From Gp6-AA40 sp035711805 (GTDB lineage: Bacteria; Acidobacteriota; Vicinamibacteria; Vicinamibacterales; UBA2999): a DNA stretch of 40,825 nt. The position numbers and the translations under genes are program-made. Positions 1 through 7,869 of this stretch are shown here, in pieces. The DNA lies in the NCBI GenBank assembly GCA_035711805.1, contig DASTBV010000058.1, positions 1 to 40,825 of the forward strand, written 5' to 3'. Position 1 is the stretch's first letter, and the number at the start of each line of letters is the position of its first letter. The notes below the pieces were generated by a model. The model searched no databases. It saw only the letters and a program-made list of their open reading frames with translations, and was not told the DNA's origin.

Positions 1-1
1 C

Positions 2-1117
2 GTCAACATCTTTCAGATGACCGCCGAGACGCTGCTGTTCCATCACCCGGCCATCTGGTGGGTTTCGCATCGCATGCGCGTTGAGCGTGAGCTCTGTTGT
101 GACGACGAAGCGGTGAAGCTGTGTGGCAACGCGGCCGCCTACGCGAGGGCGCTGGTGACGATGGCGAGGCAGCAGGTACCGATGTTCGCAATGGGAAGCG
201 GCGGCGGAAGCGTGACCGATCGGGTGCGACGACTCCTCGGAATCCGCAGCACCGAATCGCACGGGCCCGTCGGCACGGAAATCGTCGCCGTCTCTATTGC
301 CCTGGCGCTCGCTGGCGTTGCGGCTCATCGCGTCCACGGTCAGTCCCAGCCGCTGCGATTCGAAGTCGCGTCGCGTCAGGCCTGCCGATCTGGCCGGGCC
401 ACGCGGTTCAGCGGGCTCGGGTTTCTTCCGGGTGGCGTCGTGAGCGGTACTCAAGTGCCGATCCTGGCCATCATCGCCACGGCCTATGACCTCCCGTGGA
501 GGCAGGTTGAGGGTCCCGACGATCTGATGAAAGAGAAGTTTGCGATCGACGCAAAAGCCCCGGTGAGTGCGCTCCCGCCCGAGGGTGCGACGTTCGACGA
601 GACCCTTCGTGCCATGGCGCCGCTACTCCGGGAGATGCTGAAGACGTTGCTGGCGGAGCGTTTCAAGCTCGCGGGCCACACCGAGAAGCGGGAGGTGCCG
701 CTATACGCGCTGGTCGTCGGCAGCAAGGGGCCAAAGCTGAAACCTGCGGACAGAGACTGTGCGCCGAAAACCGCGACGGACGACCCGTGCGGAGGGCAGG
801 GAGGCGGTCCCGCGGGCGGATTGCGGCTTCGCGGCGCCGAGGTCGCCATGCTCGCCGAGATGCTCAACTCGCTGCTCGACCGGCCGGTTGTGGATCGCAC
901 CGGTATCAAGGGTCGCTACGACATCGACCTGCCGTCATGGAACCCTGGCCTGCCGCTGCGGGACCAGTCGCCAGACCCCGACCCGGAGCCGCAGCCTGAT
1001 CCGAACGCTCCTTCGATTTCCACCGTGCTGCAGGCGCTGGGGCTTCGTCTCGAACCGATTCGGGGTCCTCTCGACATCTACGTGGTAGACCACATGGAAC
1101 GGCCGACGGCAAATTAG
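2..1117 (+). CDS. BlaR1-type M56 peptidase / TIGR03435 protein, 5' truncated
   Basis: The frame is open to the left edge, so the N-terminus, including the expected HExxH zinc motif, lies outside the window. The first visible residues (FHHPAIWWVSHRMRVERELC, then CDD) match the conserved segment after the zinc motif of M56/BlaR1 membrane peptidases. A single hydrophobic segment follows (IVAVSIALALAGVAA), and then a periplasmic domain of the soil-associated TIGR03435 family, with LLAERFKLAGHTEKREVPLY and RPVVDRTGIKGRYDIDLP as typical blocks. M56/BlaR1 proteins usually sense an external signal and cleave a BlaI-like repressor. No repressor gene is visible here because the upstream side is cut off. 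The role of the TIGR03435 domain is unknown. The methionine at 17 is internal and is probably not the start. Confidence 0.85.
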   Translation, partial: VNIFQMTAETLLFHHPAIWWVSHRMRVERELCCDDEAVKLCGNAAAYARALVTMARQQVPMFAMGSGGGSVTDRVRRLLGIRSTESHGPVGTEIVAVSIALALAGVAAHRVHGQSQPLRFEVASRQACRSGRATRFSGLGFLPGGVVSGTQVPILAIIATAYDLPWRQVEGPDDLMKEKFAIDAKAPVSALPPEGATFDETLRAMAPLLREMLKTLLAERFKLAGHTEKREVPLYALVVGSKGPKLKPADRDCAPKTATDDPCGGQGGGPAGGLRLRGAEVAMLAEMLNSLLDRPVVDRTGIKGRYDIDLPSWNPGLPLRDQSPDPDPEPQPDPNAPSISTVLQALGLRLEPIRGPLDIYVVDHMERPTAN

Positions 1118-1170
1118 CGGGCAGCGCAAGATCGTCAAACGGAGGGATCGTGGCGCGGACGTCACGTCTG

Positions 1171-1238
1171 CGTGGGGCGAGCCTGACCCCGGGGTCCCCA
1201 TCGCGCGTGCGCGATGGGGTGGCGTGGCTCGCCCCACG
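1171..1238. terminator. Nested perfect hairpin between convergent genes
   Basis: Outer arms CGTGGGGCGAGCC (1171-1183) and GGCTCGCCCCACG (1226-1238) are perfectly complementary over 13 bp. They enclose a second perfect 10-bp hairpin, CCCCATCGCG/CGCGATGGGG, with a CGTG loop (1196-1219). It sits between the stop codons of two convergent genes. There is no clear T-run, so a bidirectional barrier or attenuating structure is inferred rather than shown. Confidence 0.5.
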
Positions 1239-1242
1239 ATCA

Positions 1243-2046
1243 TCACTTCGCGGGCTTAACGACCGGCGCGCCAGGCGGCGCGGCGTCCGGCACGAGGCGG
1301 AAGTACCGATTGTTCTCGGTGCACATGTACTCGAGGATCTCGGTATCCGGCATCAGCGTGAGCTGTTCCGTCACCGTCCACGGCCGCGTATACGTCTTCG
1401 GGTCGTCGATGAGGACCTCGATGCTCATGTGCCCGAAGTCACGGCGGATGAACCGCTCGGTGACACGCAGCTGCTCGGTGGCGGGCCGCCCCGCGTTGTC
1501 CAGCCACACGTTGTCATTGAACCCCGCGCTCTGGACGACGAAGACGTCGCCCTCCCAGCGTCCGACCGAATAGCCAAACCACTGCGGGTTCGGGTCTTTC
1601 GGCAGCGCGCGGCCGTCCGTGAAGATCTGCCGGAACGAATGGACGGCTTCATACAGGATCGTCATCTGGTCCGGCTGCTCGAGGATCTTGAACGGGTAGG
1701 GCACGAAATCCGACCGCGGCACGCCGCCGACGATGCAGTTGGAGGTCGGGTCGTCCTTGTAATCGTTGGCGACGCGCGTTTTGTAGAGCGCTTCGGCCGC
1801 CGGCCGGTACGGAATGGTGTCCCCGGGTTTCAGTCCGCGCGTGATGTCGAAGATCAGCCGGCCTGAGGGGCGCCAGAGTCCCGCGAGTACCGGTTTCCCA
1901 TCGGGCCGGCGCGGGGTCGGGGCGTTGAGGTCGGCCCGGCCATCCGCGGTGCGCGGGATGCCGGGGGTGGGCACCTTCAGCCACTGACCCGCGGGAATTT
2001 CCGCGGCCACGAGCAGCAGCGCGGCGACGAGGGCAACTGACTTCAT
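1243..2046 (-). CDS. Secreted protein of unknown function
   Basis: This 267-residue protein has a short signal peptide (about residues 1-20, ending near AEIPAGQW). The mature part contains a PRTADGRADL-like opening segment and the block LAGLWRPSGR, a variant of the 'GxW' opening seen in the other secreted proteins nearby. It also has a single CIVGGVPRSD motif and a polar, mostly beta-looking remainder (RWEGDVFVVQSAGFNDN). I recognise this as a type common in Acidobacteria that is usually annotated as hypothetical, and I do not know its function. It is divergent from the 2113 gene with only 66 bp between starts, so the two probably share a control region. The start is the ATG before KSVALVAALLL, the only one that gives a clean signal peptide. 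Confidence 0.75.
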   Translation of the reverse strand: MKSVALVAALLLVAAEIPAGQWLKVPTPGIPRTADGRADLNAPTPRRPDGKPVLAGLWRPSGRLIFDITRGLKPGDTIPYRPAAEALYKTRVANDYKDDPTSNCIVGGVPRSDFVPYPFKILEQPDQMTILYEAVHSFRQIFTDGRALPKDPNPQWFGYSVGRWEGDVFVVQSAGFNDNVWLDNAGRPATEQLRVTERFIRRDFGHMSIEVLIDDPKTYTRPWTVTEQLTLMPDTEILEYMCTENNRYFRLVPDAAPPGAPVVKPAK

Positions 2047-2112
2047 CCTTGAGCCAAGTTTTACAACCAGTGCATCGACAGCGGAAGGGGATTTTGAATA
2101 CCATCCGGGGGC

Positions 2113-3108
2113 ATGTTCAACGTGGGCCGGGGCACATTCTTATCGATATTCCTGCTGATCGGGCTGTTCTGGGCCGCGCCTGCGTCGGCGCAGGTGGATT
2201 TCACCGGCGTCTGGAACGGCAACACCAACGCGGAGGACGGCCCGGAGCGCGCCGCCGGCCCATCGCTGGTCGAGTTTCTGGGGCTGCCGGTCAACGAGCA
2301 GGGACGGCAATGGGGGCTTTCGTATCGGCCCGGCCGCCTGTCGCTCACCGAGCACCAGTGCCAGGTGCACATCGTCCACTACATTCATCGCGGACCGTTC
2401 GCGTCGCGAATCTGGGAAGAGCGCGACCCGGTCACGCACCAGCTGATCGCGATCCACCAGGCGATCAGCACCTACGAACAGAAGCGCACGATCTGGATGG
2501 ACGGCCGGCCGCATCCGTCGCCGAACGCGCCGCACACGTGGATGGGTTTCTCGACCGGCGTGTGGAACGGCAACATGCTGACGATCACCACCACGCACAT
2601 GAAACAGGGCTGGCATCGTCGCGAGAACATCCCGTCGAGCGATGAGGTCACGTCGATTGAGCACTGGATTCGCAACGGCAACGTCTGGACGCATATCAGC
2701 GTGACGGAGGATCCGATCTTCCTCGCGGAGCCGCTGATCAAGAGCGAGGACCTGACGCTCAATCCCAATCCCAACTCGTTCAACCCGTTCTGGCCGTGCG
2801 AGTACATCGAAGAAGGCGAGCGGCCGCGCGGCCAGGTGCCGCACTATCTGCCCGGGGAGAACCCGTGGGTTGCTGAATACGCCGCGACGCACAACCTGCC
2901 GCAGGAGGTAACGCTCGGCGGACCGGCGCAGATGTATCCGGAATATCGCGAGCGGATGAAAAAGCTGCCCGTGGCTGTGTTCGTCGATCCGAACGCTCCT
3001 GCTCCGGCTGCGCCTGCGGGACGCGGACAGGGGCCAGCGCCCGCAGGCGGCCGCGGCGGAGGGACGGGTAACACGGGGCGCGGCGGCGGTGCCGGAGACC
3101 GCAAGTGA
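2113..3108 (+). CDS. Secreted TGVW-type protein of unknown function
   Basis: A 331-residue protein with a clear signal peptide (about residues 1-27, ending APASAQ) followed directly by VDFTGVWNGN, the opening shared by many acidobacterial secreted proteins. WNGN occurs again near the middle (STGVWNGNMLTI), which suggests a beta-sheet domain of lipocalin-like type, but this is only inference. The C-terminal 40 residues are a Gly/Pro/Ala/Arg-rich tail (GRGQGPAPAGGRGGG) that is probably disordered. The stop codon overlaps the GTG start of the next gene, so the two are probably translationally coupled. The start is the ATG preceded by a GGGGG purine run. Function unknown. Confidence 0.8.
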   Translation: MFNVGRGTFLSIFLLIGLFWAAPASAQVDFTGVWNGNTNAEDGPERAAGPSLVEFLGLPVNEQGRQWGLSYRPGRLSLTEHQCQVHIVHYIHRGPFASRIWEERDPVTHQLIAIHQAISTYEQKRTIWMDGRPHPSPNAPHTWMGFSTGVWNGNMLTITTTHMKQGWHRRENIPSSDEVTSIEHWIRNGNVWTHISVTEDPIFLAEPLIKSEDLTLNPNPNSFNPFWPCEYIEEGERPRGQVPHYLPGENPWVAEYAATHNLPQEVTLGGPAQMYPEYRERMKKLPVAVFVDPNAPAPAAPAGRGQGPAPAGGRGGGTGNTGRGGGAGDRK

Positions 3109-4121
3109 GGCGCCTCTTCATTGCCGCGTGCGCTGCGGTCGCACTCTACGGCGTCGGCCTGACCGCGCAGCAGCAGCCGGCCACTCCGCAGCCGCAGATC
3201 AGAACGGCGAAGCAGATGCCGTTCCCGCAGAAGCCGGACTGGGCGAAGCTCGAGGTCGAGACGCTGCACGTCCAGGGCAAGGTGCACATGATTGCCGGCG
3301 CGGGCGGCAACATCGCCGCGCAGGTCGGCGACGAAGGTGTGCTGCTCGTCGACACCGGCTACGAGCAGATGAGCGGCAAGGTGCTCGCAGCCATGCGCAA
3401 GCTCTCCAACGGGACGCTGCGCCGGATCATCAACACGACGCTGGCGGATTCTCACACCGGCGCCAATGCCGTGATGATCAAGCAGGGGCGGCTGAATCAG
3501 GCCGGACCCGGCCTGGGACAGCGCCCGAACGAGGCCGACTTGATCTCGCACTCCGGCCTGCTGGCGTTGATGACCGAGATCGGGCGCGAGAAGATCGTCC
3601 CCGAACGCTGGCCCCCCAGCGTCTACAGCGGCAAGCAGAAGGACCTGTACTCGAACGATGAACCGGTGGTGATTCTGCACGTGCCGGACGCCGTCACCTC
3701 CGGCGACAGCATCGTGTGGTTCCGCGGCTCCGACGTGGTCGTCACGGGGGAGATCTTCAACCAGGCGAGCTTCCCGTTGATCGACGCGGCGCACGGCGGG
3801 ACGATCAACGGCGTCATCGAGGGGCTGAACATGCTGCTCGACATCATGGTGCCGAAGCACAACCAGGAAGGCGGCACCATGGCGATCCCCGGCTACGGCC
3901 GCATCGGCGACGAGCACGACGTGCTCGAGTATCGCGACATGGTGACGATCATCCGGGACCGCGTGCAGGCGGCGATCGACAAGAAGATGACGCTCGCGCA
4001 GGTGAAAGCGATGAAGCCGAGCGCGACGTTCGAGTACGAGCCGCGGTTCAACCGCGACCCGGCGTGGACGGCGGAGATGTTCGTCGAGACGATTTATCGC
4101 AACCTGAGCGCGCGCAAGTAA
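3105..4121 (+). CDS. Metallo-beta-lactamase-fold protein with degenerate metal site
   Basis: A 338-residue exported protein (signal peptide to about residue 21, ending TAQQQ). The fold signature of the MBL family is visible: GNIAAQVGDEGVLLVDTGY, IINTTLADSHTGANA, SGDSIVWFRGSDVVVTGEIF and IPGYGRIGDE. The ligands are mostly gone. The HxHxDH motif reads T112, A114, S116, H117. The His of the usual HTDGD block is V197, the GD Asp is E216, and the PGHG His is Y264. Only H117 survives. Length and the C-terminal helix block (EYRDMVTIIRDRVQAAI) match active relatives, so this looks like a maintained pseudoenzyme rather than a decaying gene. It starts with GTG in a GTGA overlap with the previous gene. 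Confidence 0.85.
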   Translation: MRRLFIAACAAVALYGVGLTAQQQPATPQPQIRTAKQMPFPQKPDWAKLEVETLHVQGKVHMIAGAGGNIAAQVGDEGVLLVDTGYEQMSGKVLAAMRKLSNGTLRRIINTTLADSHTGANAVMIKQGRLNQAGPGLGQRPNEADLISHSGLLALMTEIGREKIVPERWPPSVYSGKQKDLYSNDEPVVILHVPDAVTSGDSIVWFRGSDVVVTGEIFNQASFPLIDAAHGGTINGVIEGLNMLLDIMVPKHNQEGGTMAIPGYGRIGDEHDVLEYRDMVTIIRDRVQAAIDKKMTLAQVKAMKPSATFEYEPRFNRDPAWTAEMFVETIYRNLSARK

Positions 4122-4135
4122 CAGGTCAGAGTACG

Positions 4136-4158
4136 TGGTGTCCGCCTGCAGGCGGACC
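4136..4158. repeat. Copy of the GTCCGCC palindromic repeat
   Basis: Palindrome GTCCGCCTGCAGGCGGAC at 4140-4157, perfect across 18 bp. It lies just upstream of the purine-rich leader of the 4172 gene. The same palindrome recurs at 22250, 38847, 38880 and 39360. Confidence 0.8.
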
Positions 4159-4171
4159 ATGAGGAAACGGA

Positions 4172-4567
4172 ATGAGATTCAAAGTCCTTGGCATCATGAT
4201 TGTTGCGGCGTTCATTTCCGCCGCCGCGTACGCGCATCACTCCTTCGCCGGCACCTACATCGAGCACCAGGTGATGAAGATTGAAGGCAAGGTGGTCGAG
4301 TTCAACATCCGCAACCCGCATTCGTTCATCCTCGTCGAAGTGCAGGAGAAGGACGGCAAGAAGGTGCGGTGGGGCGGAGAGTGGGGCGGCGTGACGCAGC
4401 TGTCGCAGGGCGGCGTGACGCGATTCACGCTCGAAGTCGGCGACCACCTGATCATCGAGGGGGCGCCGCCGCGCGATTCGCTGGACAAGAAGCTGCTCGT
4501 CCGCAAGGTCTGGCGTCCTGCCACGGACAAGAAGCCGGCCTGGGAGTGGGCGGGGAACGTCCGCTGA
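4172..4567 (+). CDS. DUF6152 family secreted protein
   Basis: A 131-residue protein with a signal peptide ending AAAYA, followed by HHSFAGTYIE, the N-terminal signature of DUF6152. Further family blocks are KIEGKVVEFNIRNPHSFILV and the GGEWGG segment in the middle. The likely fold is a small periplasmic beta-barrel or OB-like domain of unknown function. In other genomes members are found beside secreted TGxW proteins, and the same association is seen here. Its stop codon overlaps the ATG of the next gene (ATGA), which implies coupled translation. Function unknown; the family assignment is solid from the NPH and HHSF motifs. Confidence 0.85.
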   Translation: MRFKVLGIMIVAAFISAAAYAHHSFAGTYIEHQVMKIEGKVVEFNIRNPHSFILVEVQEKDGKKVRWGGEWGGVTQLSQGGVTRFTLEVGDHLIIEGAPPRDSLDKKLLVRKVWRPATDKKPAWEWAGNVR

Positions 4568-5379
4568 TGCGCGCGCATCGTTTCTGCGTGCTCGTCGCCG
4601 GCGCAGTGCTTGCCGCCGCGTGCGCGGTGCTCGCCGCCGCGCCGGCCAACGCGGGACAGCGCGGTGCGGGCCCTCAAGCCCCGGCGGCGCCGGCGAACGC
4701 GCGGGCTGCCGCGCCGGTCGATCTCACCGGCTACTGGGTGTCGATCGTCACCGAGGACTGGATCGAGCGGATGTCGCCTGACTCACCGCCATCCGGTACC
4801 GGCGGGCGGGATGCCGCCGATCGCGCGGCCGGCGGCGCCGGCCGAGGCCGCGGCGCCGCCCCGCCTCCAGCCGGCGCGGATCCCTGCCGCGTCTACGGCG
4901 CCGGCGGCAGCATGCGTCTCCCCGGGCGGCTGAACATCACCTGGGCGGATGACAATACATTGAAGATTGATATGGACGCCGGTACGCAAACGCGCCTGCT
5001 GCGCTTCGGCCAGGTGCCGGCGCCGACGCAGCGCACGCTGCAGGGCCACTCCGTCGCGACGTGGGACACCGGCGCGCGCGCCGGCGGATTCGGCGGGCGC
5101 GGCGGCGGCGGCTTAGCGCCCGCAGCGCCGAGGTGGGGACAGCTCAGAGTGGTGACCACCAACACAACCGGCGGGTACCTGTTGTCGAGCCGCAACACCT
5201 ACAGCGAGAACGCGGTAATCACCGAGTACTTCATGCCGCACTCGGACTTCGGCGTGGACTACCTGACGGTGATGACGTCGATCGAAGACGGCGGCAACCC
5301 GCGCATCGTCAGTTCGACGTTCAAGAAAGAGCCGAACGGATCGAAGTTCTCGCCGACGGGGTGTGACGTCATCCGGTAG
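4567..5379 (+). CDS. Secreted TGYW-type protein with Gly/Arg-rich loops
   Basis: A 270-residue protein, taking the ATG that overlaps the preceding TGA (ATGA). The reading frame is open upstream, but the extra 66 residues would only read the DUF6152 gene out of frame. A signal peptide of about 32 residues ends near APANA, and VDLTGYWVSIVTEDW then opens the mature domain. Two Gly/Ala/Arg-rich stretches (GAGRGRGAAPPP and GGFGGRGGGG) interrupt an otherwise beta-rich domain that carries FGQVPAPTQRTLQGHS. The C-terminus (SSTFKKEPNGSKFSPTGC) ends with a lone cysteine. It belongs to the same loose group as the 2113 protein. Function unknown. Confidence 0.8.
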   Translation: MRAHRFCVLVAGAVLAAACAVLAAAPANAGQRGAGPQAPAAPANARAAAPVDLTGYWVSIVTEDWIERMSPDSPPSGTGGRDAADRAAGGAGRGRGAAPPPAGADPCRVYGAGGSMRLPGRLNITWADDNTLKIDMDAGTQTRLLRFGQVPAPTQRTLQGHSVATWDTGARAGGFGGRGGGGLAPAAPRWGQLRVVTTNTTGGYLLSSRNTYSENAVITEYFMPHSDFGVDYLTVMTSIEDGGNPRIVSSTFKKEPNGSKFSPTGCDVIR

Positions 5380-5390
5380 CTGCCGTCACC

Positions 5391-5456
5391 AGCCACGCAG
5401 ACACGAAGACACGGAGACTCGACAATGATCCTCCGTGTTTCCGTGACTTCGTGGCT
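5391..5456. repeat. Tandem-repeat hairpin enclosing a start codon
   Basis: The left arm (5391-5416) and right arm (5431-5456) are about 26 bp with roughly four mismatches, and each is built of degenerate CACGAAGA units (CACGAAGACACGGAG on the left, CTCCGTGTTTCCGTG on the right). The 14-nt loop carries the ATG of the next gene at 5425, and the GGAG Shine-Dalgarno (5413-5416) sits in the top of the stem. Confidence 0.75.
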
Positions 5457-5910
5457 CGTCGCGTGCGTTCTCGCAATTAACCCCGTAACCGTCGCTGCGC
5501 AGCCGGACGCGCTCTGGTTCGGGGTCTGGCAACAAATTCCTCCAACTGAAAAGTGGTTCAATCCGTGGCCGTACCAGAAGGTCACGCTGCGCGTCGAGCC
5601 GACAGACGATGGCCTCCGCGTCGTCTACGACCTGGTGCGGCGGCGCGGCGGCATCACGCACATGGAGTGGGCGGGGCGGTTCGACGGCCGCGACTATCCG
5701 GTTCAAGGCGTCGATTACGTCCTGACCAACGCCTACACGCAGATCTCAGATCGCTCGTATCAGATCGTCGTCCGTGTTGACGGCCGCGAAGCAGCCGTCG
5801 CGACTGCTGTGGTGTCCGCCGATGGTTCGCGGATGACTGTCGATACGGTGGAACGAGATGCTCGCGGGCAGGCTGCAGAAACACGGGCGGTATATGTGAG
5901 GCGTCAGTAA
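5425..5910 (+). CDS. Small secreted protein of unknown function
   Basis: A 161-residue protein. Residues 1-26 form a signal peptide (ILRVSVTSWLVACVLAI, cleavage near VAAQ). The mature part opens PDALWFGVWQQIPPTEKWFN and looks like a single beta-rich domain (VTLRVEPTDDGLRVVYDLV). The oddity is that codons 3-11 are the right arm of a dispersed tandem-repeat hairpin. The signal peptide N-terminus therefore appears to have been built from a repeat, and the start codon and ribosome binding site lie in or next to that stem-loop. No downstream in-frame ATG would leave a signal peptide, which favours this start. Function not recognised. Confidence 0.7.
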   Translation: MILRVSVTSWLVACVLAINPVTVAAQPDALWFGVWQQIPPTEKWFNPWPYQKVTLRVEPTDDGLRVVYDLVRRRGGITHMEWAGRFDGRDYPVQGVDYVLTNAYTQISDRSYQIVVRVDGREAAVATAVVSADGSRMTVDTVERDARGQAAETRAVYVRRQ

Positions 5911-5996
5911 TTCAGAATGCAGAATGCAGAATGCAGAATGCAGGCGAGACGCAGGCCTCTCCTTCCCCTGAACTCTGCATTCAGCATTCTGCATTG
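5911..5996. repeat. AGAATGC tandem-repeat hairpin between convergent genes
   Basis: Four consecutive AGAATGC units (5913-5941) are followed by a 28-nt spacer and a complementary arm of degenerate GCATTCT units (5971-5995). The element starts one base after the stop codon of the 5425 gene and ends just before the stop of the 6002 gene. It could act as a bidirectional terminator. Confidence 0.8.
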
Positions 5997-6001
5997 CCGA
6001 A

Positions 6002-7237
6002 TCACGGATCGTGCGGTCTCACCCAACGGAAGCCGCTGTTGAGCAGCGGGAACGCCGACGGATCGACGCGCTGCAGGTCCGCCTGAATCCTGTGGCCGTC
6101 CATCTCTCCGTCGAGGCGCAGTCCGCCATCTGACGTCCGATCGAAGGTGAATCGCGCCCCCCACGCGCGGCTCCCGCCTTTCGTCAGGGCAAGTGTTCCG
6201 GTTCCTTGGTCGATCGACACGCCGTAGCGGGCGAATGAATCGTCGGTGCGCTGGAACACCGCCACGCCGGGCGCATCGAAGATGACGCGCCGCCAGCGCC
6301 GGTCGTAGTCGTTCAATTCCGCCGGCCGTGCCTGACCGTCCAGCGAGAGCCGCTCGACGTTCCAGATTCCGTAGAGCACCGACTTCGGCCGGCCGCCGCC
6401 GCCCACCTGCCAGAACTTCCAGTTGATCCACGCTTGCGTCGCGAGCAGATACACACCGAGGACCACAAGCAGAACTCTTCCGATCGCGGGTGCCTTCAGC
6501 CGGACCTCCAGCGTTGTGTCCTGCCTCATCCGGATTGCCGGCACCAGCAGCATCAGCGCCAGCACGATCAGGTGTGCCGTCACCAGCTTCACGCCGATGT
6601 CGAACGTCAGGTTCAACAGCAGAACCTGCACCATCGACACGAGCGCCAGCAGCGCGCCGAGCGGCACAGTTCGCGGGAGCAGGAGCAGCACACCGGCGAG
6701 CACCTCGACGCAGCCGGTGGCGATCTGATACGCCGGCGCCGATCCGATGGTCGTCCACAGCAGCGCGCTGAGCGTCATCTCCCCCGCCGGCGTGACCAGC
6801 GCGGTGAGCGGCGGCGCCGGAAACTGCGTCGGAATGACTTTGGTCATCCCGTATTCGAGCATCGACGCGGCGAGCAGGACGCGAACCGCCAGCCATCCCC
6901 ACGCGTGCAGCGCCGCGTAGCCGCGGCGCCGATCACGCAACGACCAGACGGCCGTCGTCACGACCGAGGCGACGAGCAGCCACGACCACTGGATCCAGAA
7001 GAACAGCGTCTCGCCGCCGCTGACATCGTCGAGCGGCACGTCCACGCCGAAGAACGTCCGGGCAACCCAGTGCGTGACGTCGCGCATCGGCCACAACCGC
7101 CCCAGGCCTCGATAGGTGAACCACGGATTTGGAATCAGGCTGCCCGAGATCTGGCTGGCAAGGCAGAACAGCGTCAGGTAGACGACGCCGAAGCGAAGCG
7201 TGACGGACACGGGGCGATGATAACGGTCCCCCGTCAC
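6002..7237 (-). CDS. DoxX-like multi-pass membrane protein
   Basis: A 411-residue protein with about seven hydrophobic segments: near residues 12-30, 80-97, 110-125, 150-200 in pairs, and 205-230 and 250-265. The segment LLAASMLEYGMTKVIPTQFP is the typical DoxX-type helix with the K(V)IPxQF loop, and TGCVEVLAGVLLLLPRTVPLG is a second family helix. The C-terminal 140 residues are a soluble domain (SVLYGIWNVERLSLDGQ) ending GFRWVRPHDP. DoxX-like proteins are often tied to redox balance, but the substrate here is unknown. The start is uncertain: GTG at 7237 and GTG at 7210 are both possible and neither has a strong ribosome binding site. It is divergent from the AhpD-like operon over 92 bp. Confidence 0.75.
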   Translation of the reverse strand: MTGDRYHRPVSVTLRFGVVYLTLFCLASQISGSLIPNPWFTYRGLGRLWPMRDVTHWVARTFFGVDVPLDDVSGGETLFFWIQWSWLLVASVVTTAVWSLRDRRRGYAALHAWGWLAVRVLLAASMLEYGMTKVIPTQFPAPPLTALVTPAGEMTLSALLWTTIGSAPAYQIATGCVEVLAGVLLLLPRTVPLGALLALVSMVQVLLLNLTFDIGVKLVTAHLIVLALMLLVPAIRMRQDTTLEVRLKAPAIGRVLLVVLGVYLLATQAWINWKFWQVGGGGRPKSVLYGIWNVERLSLDGQARPAELNDYDRRWRRVIFDAPGVAVFQRTDDSFARYGVSIDQGTGTLALTKGGSRAWGARFTFDRTSDGGLRLDGEMDGHRIQADLQRVDPSAFPLLNSGFRWVRPHDP

Positions 7238-7329
7238 ATCTCAGCCGGAAGGCCGCCCCGACGTGGCCGCCCTAGTGGTTTTGCGTTATTGAGCTTTGCG
7301 CACGCGGCTGCGACGATGCCGGGCGCGCC

Positions 7330-7869
7330 ATGCCACATATTGCCTTGCCAGAAGGGGTTCCGGGAATTCGGAGCGCCCTCCAATACCGCCCGGAGACGGC
7401 CGCGCCGCTCCTCCAGCTCGCGGAAGTACTGCTGCGCGGACCGAACACGCTGACCAGCGGGGAGCGGGAGACGATCGCGGCATTCGTGTCGTCGCGGAAT
7501 GAGTGCCGTTTCTGTCACGCCAGCCACCGTGCCGCCGCAGCGCACCACCTCGACGGCGACTACACCGTTGTCGACGCGGTACGCGACGACTACGAATCGG
7601 CGCCGGTCAGCGCCAAGCTCAAGGCGCTGCTGGCCGTTGCCGCAAAGGTGCAGCAGGGCGGCACCTGCGTGACCACGGCCGATGTCGAGCGGGCACGCGC
7701 CGAAGGCGCGACCGACGTTGAGATTCACGACACGGTTCTCATCGCCGCCGCCTTCTGCATGTACAACCGCTATGTCGACGGTCTGGCCACGTTTACACCT
7801 GTAGACGAGGCCGTTTACGACGCAATGGGCCGCCGGATGGCGCACCAGGGATACGTCAACCGGTCATGA
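7330..7869 (+). CDS. AhpD/carboxymuconolactone decarboxylase-like protein 1
   Basis: A 179-residue cytosolic protein of the peroxidase-related AhpD/CMD group. The catalytic motif ExxxCxxCxxxH is intact as RNECRFCHASHRAAAAHH, preceded by the LLRGPNTLTSGERETIAAFV helix typical of the family. Active members use the CxxC pair as a redox dithiol, and AhpD reduces the peroxiredoxin AhpC this way. The second half repeats the helical pattern (LKALLAVAAKVQQGG, then AAAFCMYNRYVDGLAT). It is a paralogue of the 8485 protein, with which it shares HIALP, PGIR, FRPETA-like and IHDTVLIAAAFCM blocks. It is first in a five-gene operon and its stop overlaps the next ATG. The natural substrate is not predictable from the sequence. 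Confidence 0.85.
   Translation: MPHIALPEGVPGIRSALQYRPETAAPLLQLAEVLLRGPNTLTSGERETIAAFVSSRNECRFCHASHRAAAAHHLDGDYTVVDAVRDDYESAPVSAKLKALLAVAAKVQQGGTCVTTADVERARAEGATDVEIHDTVLIAAAFCMYNRYVDGLATFTPVDEAVYDAMGRRMAHQGYVNRS

Noticed and set aside
4369..4566. Longer start for the 4567 secreted protein
   Set aside because: It would read the DUF6152 gene in another frame; the ATGA overlap at 4567 gives a normal signal peptide.
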